Positions 5,985 through 9,403 of a DNA stretch of 9,403 nucleotides are shown here, in pieces. This stretch comes from Bacteroidota bacterium (lineage in GTDB: Bacteria; Bacteroidota; Bacteroidia; Sphingobacteriales; Sphingobacteriaceae), in NCBI GenBank assembly GCA_025355225.1, contig JANYAB010000117.1:1-9403 (forward strand), read 5' to 3'. The notes below the pieces were generated by a model. That model saw only the letters and a program-made list of their open reading frames with translations. It ran no database searches and was not told the origin of the DNA. Every line of letters begins with the position of its first letter. Within the stretch, counting starts at the first letter, position 1. The translations under genes and the position numbers were made by a program.

Positions 5985-6338
5985 ATGAAGAAACTATTGT
6001 TGATTTGCTGTTTCCTTATTGGAATTACGGCAGTTAGTCGTGCACAAGGTGGCGGCCAGAGAAGAACCCCTGAAGAACAGGCCAAACAATTACAAACCCA
6101 GCTTAGCCTGAATGATGATCAGACAACTAAGATCACTGCTATTTATACGGCACAGGCCGCCAAAAGAGACAGTATCAGAACGGCTTCGAATGGCGACCGG
6201 GATGCCATGATGAAAGGTATGATGCCGTTAATGATGTCGACCAGTGAAAAAATCAAAGCTATCTTAACCCCTACTCAGGCAGCAGCTTATGATAAAATAA
6301 TGAAAGAAAGAATGGACAGGATGCGGGGTAGTAATTAA
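5985..6338 (+). CDS. Small exported Spy/CpxP-like (LTxxQ) protein
   Basis: This 117-residue protein has a signal peptide (MKKLLLICCF to SRAQ, about 1-21) and a mostly helical, highly polar mature part. Two LTxxQ-like signatures are visible: LSLNDDQ (40-46), and LTPTQAAAYDKI from 94. They are in the order and spacing seen in Spy/CpxP-type periplasmic proteins and in the small Bacteroidota relatives often annotated as DUF4890. Spy-type proteins chaperone or sense misfolded periplasmic proteins, but that activity is not proven for these homologs. A Met-rich stretch (MMKGMMPLMM, 75-84) and basic C-terminus (KERMDRMRG) stand out. The gene is apparently monocistronic, with a repeat array upstream and a strong terminator right after it. 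Confidence 0.75.
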   Translation: MKKLLLICCFLIGITAVSRAQGGGQRRTPEEQAKQLQTQLSLNDDQTTKITAIYTAQAAKRDSIRTASNGDRDAMMKGMMPLMMSTSEKIKAILTPTQAAAYDKIMKERMDRMRGSN

Positions 6339-6363
6339 CCCCGGCGTCAAACTAATTTTTTAA

Positions 6364-6392
6364 AAGGAAAGCGGCTATCGGCCGCTTTCCTT
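6364..6392 (+). terminator. Intrinsic terminator after the Spy-like gene
   Basis: A 12-bp stem is formed by AAGGAAAGCGGC (6364-6375) and GCCGCTTTCCTT (6381-6392), with the 5-nt loop TATCG. The stem is perfect, is GC-rich at the loop end, and is followed by TATTTTA. It lies 26 bp after the stop of the Spy-like gene and ends 23 bp before the start of bioF, so it separates the two transcription units. Confidence 0.9.
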
Positions 6393-6415
6393 ATTTTAGC
6401 AAAAAATCACAGCCA

Positions 6416-7543
6416 TTGAACCCAACAGAAAAATTCATTAAAAGAAAACTTAACGAACGGCGATCAAGTGGTACTTACAGAAAACTAAAAGCTGAAAGTA
6501 AGCTGATTGATTTTTGTTCGAACGATTACCTGGGCTTTGCCCATTCGCCGATATTAAAAAAGTGGATTGAGGAAGAAATTAATGCTAACGAACAGGTATT
6601 AAATGGCTCAACCGGGTCGAGGTTGCTTTCAGGGAATTTAGCTTATACTGAAACTCTCGAACTGGAGATCGCTGCTTTTCACCAAAGTGAAGCTGGGCTT
6701 ATCTTCAATTCAGGATATGATGCCAACATCGGTTTATTTTCGGCATTGCCACAACGGGGCGACACCCTTATAATAGATGAGTTGATTCACGCCTCAATTA
6801 TCGACGGTGCGCGTTTAAGCTACGCTAACCGTTTTACTTTTAAACATAATGACCTGCACAGCCTGGAAGATAAACTAAAACATGCTAAAGGCAATTGCTA
6901 TGTGGTAATTGAAAGCGTTTATTCAATGGATGGTGATACGCCGCCGATAAAGGAAATATTAGCGTTAGCTGAAAAATACAAGGCCCAATTAATAGTTGAC
7001 GAAGCCCACGCCATAGGCTTGCATGGCAAGGGGTTAATCAATCAATTGGGGTTGGAAAGTAAAATTTTTGCCAGGATAGTAACTTTCGGAAAAGCTTTGG
7101 GCTGTCATGGGGCTATAGTTTTGGGTAGTAACCTGTTGCGGGAATATTTGATCAATTTTTCAAGGTCATTTATTTATACTACAGCAGCCTCATTCCATCA
7201 AATGGCAGCCATTAAAATGGCTTACCGGCTGTTGCCCGTGTCTGAAAACGAAGTTCAAAAGCTTCATAACAATATCCATTTTTTCAAACAAAATACATCT
7301 GTTGGTCATGGCTGCAACTTAATCCAAAGTGGTAGCGCGATACAATGTTTAGTTGTTGGCAGCAACGAAAAAGCAAAACAAATGGCCTTGCAATTACAAG
7401 ATGCCGGATTGGATGTACGCCCTATCCTTAGCCCTTCGGTTCCAAAAGGAACGGAAAGATTAAGGATATGCCTGCATTCTTTTAATACCAACAATGAAGT
7501 AAATTTGCTTTCGGACACAATTAACAAATTGACGTATGGTTAA
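6416..7543 (+). CDS. bioF: 8-amino-7-oxononanoate synthase
   Basis: BioF is a PLP-dependent enzyme that condenses pimeloyl-ACP (or -CoA) with alanine to give 8-amino-7-oxononanoate, the first committed step of the late biotin pathway. The fold-type I alpha-oxoamine synthase signatures are all present: FCSNDYLG (33-40), GSTGSRLLSG (64-73), SVYSMDGD (168-175), the cofactor-binding DEAH (195-198), the PLP lysine K226 in TFGKALG, and SFIYTTA (251-257). The C-terminal RPILSPSVPKGTERLRICLHS also fits. At 375 residues it is close to the family norm. No ATG is available near the N-terminus, so the start is probably the TTG at 6416, giving MNPTEKFIKRKL, which resembles the usual BioF start. Related synthases (Kbl, HemA) share the fold, but the 8-bp overlap with bioD settles the assignment. 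No promoter or BirA-type palindrome is evident in the short upstream gap. Confidence 0.96.
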   Translation: MNPTEKFIKRKLNERRSSGTYRKLKAESKLIDFCSNDYLGFAHSPILKKWIEEEINANEQVLNGSTGSRLLSGNLAYTETLELEIAAFHQSEAGLIFNSGYDANIGLFSALPQRGDTLIIDELIHASIIDGARLSYANRFTFKHNDLHSLEDKLKHAKGNCYVVIESVYSMDGDTPPIKEILALAEKYKAQLIVDEAHAIGLHGKGLINQLGLESKIFARIVTFGKALGCHGAIVLGSNLLREYLINFSRSFIYTTAASFHQMAAIKMAYRLLPVSENEVQKLHNNIHFFKQNTSVGHGCNLIQSGSAIQCLVVGSNEKAKQMALQLQDAGLDVRPILSPSVPKGTERLRICLHSFNTNNEVNLLSDTINKLTYG

Positions 7544-8150
7544 AGAGAACCTGTTTATTACTGGCATAGGAACAGGGATTGGAAAAACCATAGTATCAGC
7601 AGTTTTGGTTGAAAAGTTAAAGGCGGATTACTGGAAACCCATTCAGTCGGGAGATTTGCATAATAGTGATTCTTTAACGGTAGAAAACCTAATATCAAAT
7701 ACAGATTCACGCATTCATCCCGAAGCTTACCGGCTTAGTCGGCCTTTTTCTCCGCATAAATCGGCGGCAATTGATGGCATAACTATCGATCCTGAAAAAA
7801 TCATTCTTCCCGCAACTGACAATACTTTAATTATTGAAGGTGCAGGCGGTTTAATGGTGCCATTAAGCGGCCGGTTTTTAATGATAGATCTTATCAAAAA
7901 ACTGAATGCTGAAGTGGTTCTTATTTCACAACACTACCTGGGGAGTATTAATCATACGCTTTTGTCCATTTATGCATTGCAACAGAATAGTATTCCGATA
8001 AAAGGGATCATTTTCAACGGAGCAAATGATATGTCTTCCAAAGAGTATGTTTTGGAATATTCGGGTCTTAAATTACTGGGGCAGATACCTGAATATGATG
8101 CAATCGATAAAAAAACCATTACTGATGCCGGGGATTATATTGAGCTGTAA
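7536..8150 (+). CDS. bioD: Dethiobiotin synthetase
   Basis: BioD is an ATP-dependent carboxylase that closes the ureido ring of 7,8-diaminononanoate to give dethiobiotin. The 204-residue protein carries the family P-loop (GIGTGIGKT, 10-18, with K17), WKPIQSG (33-39, K34 matching the substrate-contacting Lys), an Asp in NSDSLTV (D45, candidate Mg ligand), RPFSPHKSA (69-77) and EGAGGLMVPL (101-110). The length is slightly below the roughly 225 residues of E. coli BioD. It begins inside the last codons of bioF (8-bp overlap, ATG at 7536), which implies translational coupling in one operon. BioA and BioB are not in the window; after bioD comes an 83-bp gap and a fatty-acid metabolism gene. Confidence 0.95.
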   Translation: MVKENLFITGIGTGIGKTIVSAVLVEKLKADYWKPIQSGDLHNSDSLTVENLISNTDSRIHPEAYRLSRPFSPHKSAAIDGITIDPEKIILPATDNTLIIEGAGGLMVPLSGRFLMIDLIKKLNAEVVLISQHYLGSINHTLLSIYALQQNSIPIKGIIFNGANDMSSKEYVLEYSGLKLLGQIPEYDAIDKKTITDAGDYIEL

Positions 8151-8233
8151 TTCGTCACCCCTTCATTTTGCCAAATAAAGAATTTGCCTCACCTTAGCAT
8201 TTTCAATTATAACATCACACACCTTTTAGAATT

Positions 8234-9130
8234 ATGAAAAATATTACTGTTATCGGTTCGGGCACTATGGGTAATGGTATCGCCCACACTTTTGCGCAAA
8301 ACGGCTTCAAAGTCGCATTAATTGACATCAGCAGCGAATCGTTGACCATAGCCATGCAAAACATTGCCGCTAACCTCGACAGGCAAATAAAGAAAGGCGC
8401 TATTGATGAAAGTGCTAAAAAGGCTACACTGGAAAACATTTCTACCTATACTGATATTAAAGAAGGCGCTGTCGATGCCGATCTGGTTGTAGAGGCCGCT
8501 ACCGAAAACCGGGAAATAAAATTAAACCTGTTTAAACAGTTAAGCGGTATTTGCAACGATAAGGCAATACTGGCATCCAATACATCCTCTATATCGATAA
8601 CCCAGATCGCCTCGGTAACAAAAAATCCGGCAAACGTGATCGGTATGCACTTTATGAACCCTGTACCGGTAATGAAGCTGGTTGAGGTAATACGAGGCTA
8701 TGCAACCAGCGACGAGGTTACCACCACGATAATGAATCTGTCGCGACAATTGGGAAAAGACCCGGTCGAGGTTAATGATTATCCTGGTTTTGTAGCCAAC
8801 CGCATTTTGATACCCATGATCAATGAGGCGATCTACACTTTATACGAAGGCGTAGCGGGTGTGGAAGAGATAGATACGGTAATGAAATTAGGAATGGCGC
8901 ATCCGATGGGCCCTCTACAGCTTGCCGATTTTATCGGACTGGATGTATGTCTTGCTATTTTAAAAGTATTGTATGATGGCTTCGGCAACCAAAAATATGC
9001 CGCCTGTCCATTGCTTGTTAATATGGTTGCGGCAGGGCATTTGGGGGCAAAATCCGGCTCCGGCTTTTACACATATACCCCTGGAAGCAAGGATATTACA
9101 GTAGCTGCAAAGTTTTTAACAAAAAGATAA
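8234..9130 (+). CDS. 3-hydroxybutyryl-CoA dehydrogenase (3-hydroxyacyl-CoA dehydrogenase family)
   Basis: This is a cytosolic NAD(P)-dependent enzyme that interconverts 3-hydroxyacyl-CoA, probably 3-hydroxybutyryl-CoA, and the 3-keto form. The 298-residue stand-alone protein has an N-terminal Rossmann motif (VIGSGTMGNGIAHTFAQNG, 6-24, with Asp31 after the second strand) and EAATEN (87-92). NTSS (116-119) and MHFMNPVPVMKLVEVIRG (138-155) follow, the latter with the catalytic His139 and Glu151. PGFVANRILIPMINEA carries the conserved N189, and the C-terminal dimer domain contains HPMGPLQLADFIGLD. The length fits single-domain PaaH/Hbd-type enzymes rather than fused FadB. Single-gene context does not tell whether it serves fatty acid degradation or another acyl-CoA pathway. 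It follows bioD after 83 bp, without a clear terminator or promoter. Confidence 0.95.
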   Translation: MKNITVIGSGTMGNGIAHTFAQNGFKVALIDISSESLTIAMQNIAANLDRQIKKGAIDESAKKATLENISTYTDIKEGAVDADLVVEAATENREIKLNLFKQLSGICNDKAILASNTSSISITQIASVTKNPANVIGMHFMNPVPVMKLVEVIRGYATSDEVTTTIMNLSRQLGKDPVEVNDYPGFVANRILIPMINEAIYTLYEGVAGVEEIDTVMKLGMAHPMGPLQLADFIGLDVCLAILKVLYDGFGNQKYAACPLLVNMVAAGHLGAKSGSGFYTYTPGSKDITVAAKFLTKR

Positions 9131-9141
9131 ATTAAACCATT

Positions 9142-9189
9142 TCTGTATTTGTTTGTCAATATAATAATACTTATAAAAACAAATACAGA
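9142..9189. promoter_or_regulatory. 13-bp inverted repeat abutting the lipoprotein start codon
   Basis: TCTGTATTTGTTT (9142-9154) and AAACAAATACAGA (9177-9189) are perfect reverse complements with a 22-nt AT-rich spacer. The last base of the right arm is the A of the ATG at 9189. In RNA read from upstream this would form a hairpin ending at the start codon. In DNA it would be a split operator bracketing any promoter in the spacer. It could also be the 3' hairpin of the dehydrogenase transcript, but no U-tract follows it. Confidence 0.6.
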
Positions 9190-9403
9190 TGAAAACATTA
9201 TCAAAATTAGGGATGCTCGCAGCTTTGGGAGGCTCCCTTTTTCTTTCATCATGTGAAGGAGAGTACTACGTAACCGATCAGCCGGCTGATGTAGTTTACG
9301 AAAGACCCGTTGCTCCTTATGACGGCGCTATCTGGATTGATGGCGACTGGGTTTGGAATGGTGGAAGATACGTTTATACAAGAGGCCATTGGGAAAGGCC
9401 ACG
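9189..9403 (+). CDS. YXWGXW-type lipoprotein, partial (3' end outside window)
   Basis: Only the first 71 codons are present; the frame is open to the window edge and no stop is seen. The N-terminus (MKTLSKLGMLAALGGSLFLS) is a lipoprotein signal peptide with lipobox L19-S-S-C22, so the mature protein should be anchored to a membrane by Cys22. After a short acidic stretch, the sequence WIDGDWVWNGGRYVYTRGHW (49-68) shows aromatic/Gly spacing resembling YXWGXW repeats, found in small envelope proteins of Bacteroidota and proteobacteria. The function of that repeat is unknown. The ATG at 9189 is preceded by an inverted repeat that reaches its first base. Confidence 0.8.
   Translation, partial: MKTLSKLGMLAALGGSLFLSSCEGEYYVTDQPADVVYERPVAPYDGAIWIDGDWVWNGGRYVYTRGHWERP

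Noticed and set aside
6393..6415. BirA-type or BioR-type operator for bioF-bioD
   Set aside because: No extended palindrome of the known biotin operator type is visible in the 23-bp gap.
8151..8233. Promoter for the 3-hydroxybutyryl-CoA dehydrogenase gene
   Set aside because: TTTG boxes occur at 8167-8170 and 8183-8186, but no TAnnTTTG element lies at an acceptable spacing.
8215..8749. Open minus-strand frames across the dehydrogenase gene
   Set aside because: They lie antisense to a well-conserved gene with complete motifs, and their translations show no recognisable domain.
9067..9252. Open minus-strand frame across the dehydrogenase end and lipoprotein start
   Set aside because: It overlaps two plus-strand coding regions and the inverted repeat, and its hydrophobic sequence is explained by antisense AT-rich and signal-peptide DNA.

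Overview
The window looks like an ordinary chromosomal segment of a Bacteroidota bacterium, most likely Sphingobacteriaceae (Mucilaginibacter or Pedobacter type). The reasons are moderate-to-low GC, AT-rich gene starts without strong Shine-Dalgarno sequences, promoter-like TTTG / TAnnTTTG elements, signal peptides ending in AQ, a TolB-propeller/outer-membrane-barrel fusion protein, and intergenic spacers made of short degenerate tandem repeats. The genus is inferred from family resemblance and was not tested.

Layout. 46-3243 (+) is a large envelope protein joining a gluzincin-like peptidase domain, a TolB-like propeller and a C-terminal outer-membrane barrel. 3355-3972 (+) is an exported fasciclin (FAS1) protein, followed 48 bp later by 4021-4494 (+), an exported MsrB-type methionine sulfoxide reductase without zinc cysteines. 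4562-4924 (-) is a small degenerate GIY-YIG protein, divergent from 5007-5777 (+), an XRE/S24 LexA/CI-like self-cleaving repressor. 5985-6338 (+) is a small Spy/CpxP-like periplasmic protein closed by a strong intrinsic terminator. 6416-7543 (+) bioF and 7536-8150 (+) bioD overlap by 8 bp and form a partial biotin operon. 8234-9130 (+) is a 3-hydroxybutyryl-CoA dehydrogenase. From 9189 (+) a YXWGXW-type lipoprotein runs off the window end. No gap between genes exceeds about 210 bp, and I see no tRNA, rRNA, insertion sequence or CRISPR array.

How the parts work together. Five of the nine genes encode exported or envelope proteins (barrel protein, FAS1, MsrB, Spy-like, lipoprotein). BioF and BioD catalyse the first and third of the four late steps of biotin synthesis. 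BioA and BioB are not in the window.

The most interesting region is the spacer between the GIY-YIG gene and the S24 repressor. Two promoter-like elements (TTTG-N19-TAATTTTA) face each other in exact mirror symmetry around a perfect 9-bp inverted repeat. A partial second copy of that repeat sits 42 bp away on the repressor start codon. This suggests a compact damage-responsive switch controlling both genes, though that is an inference. The second unusual theme is three spacers built of degenerate tandem repeats of 7, 7 and about 9 bp. Two of them are arranged as long inverted pairs after gene ends.
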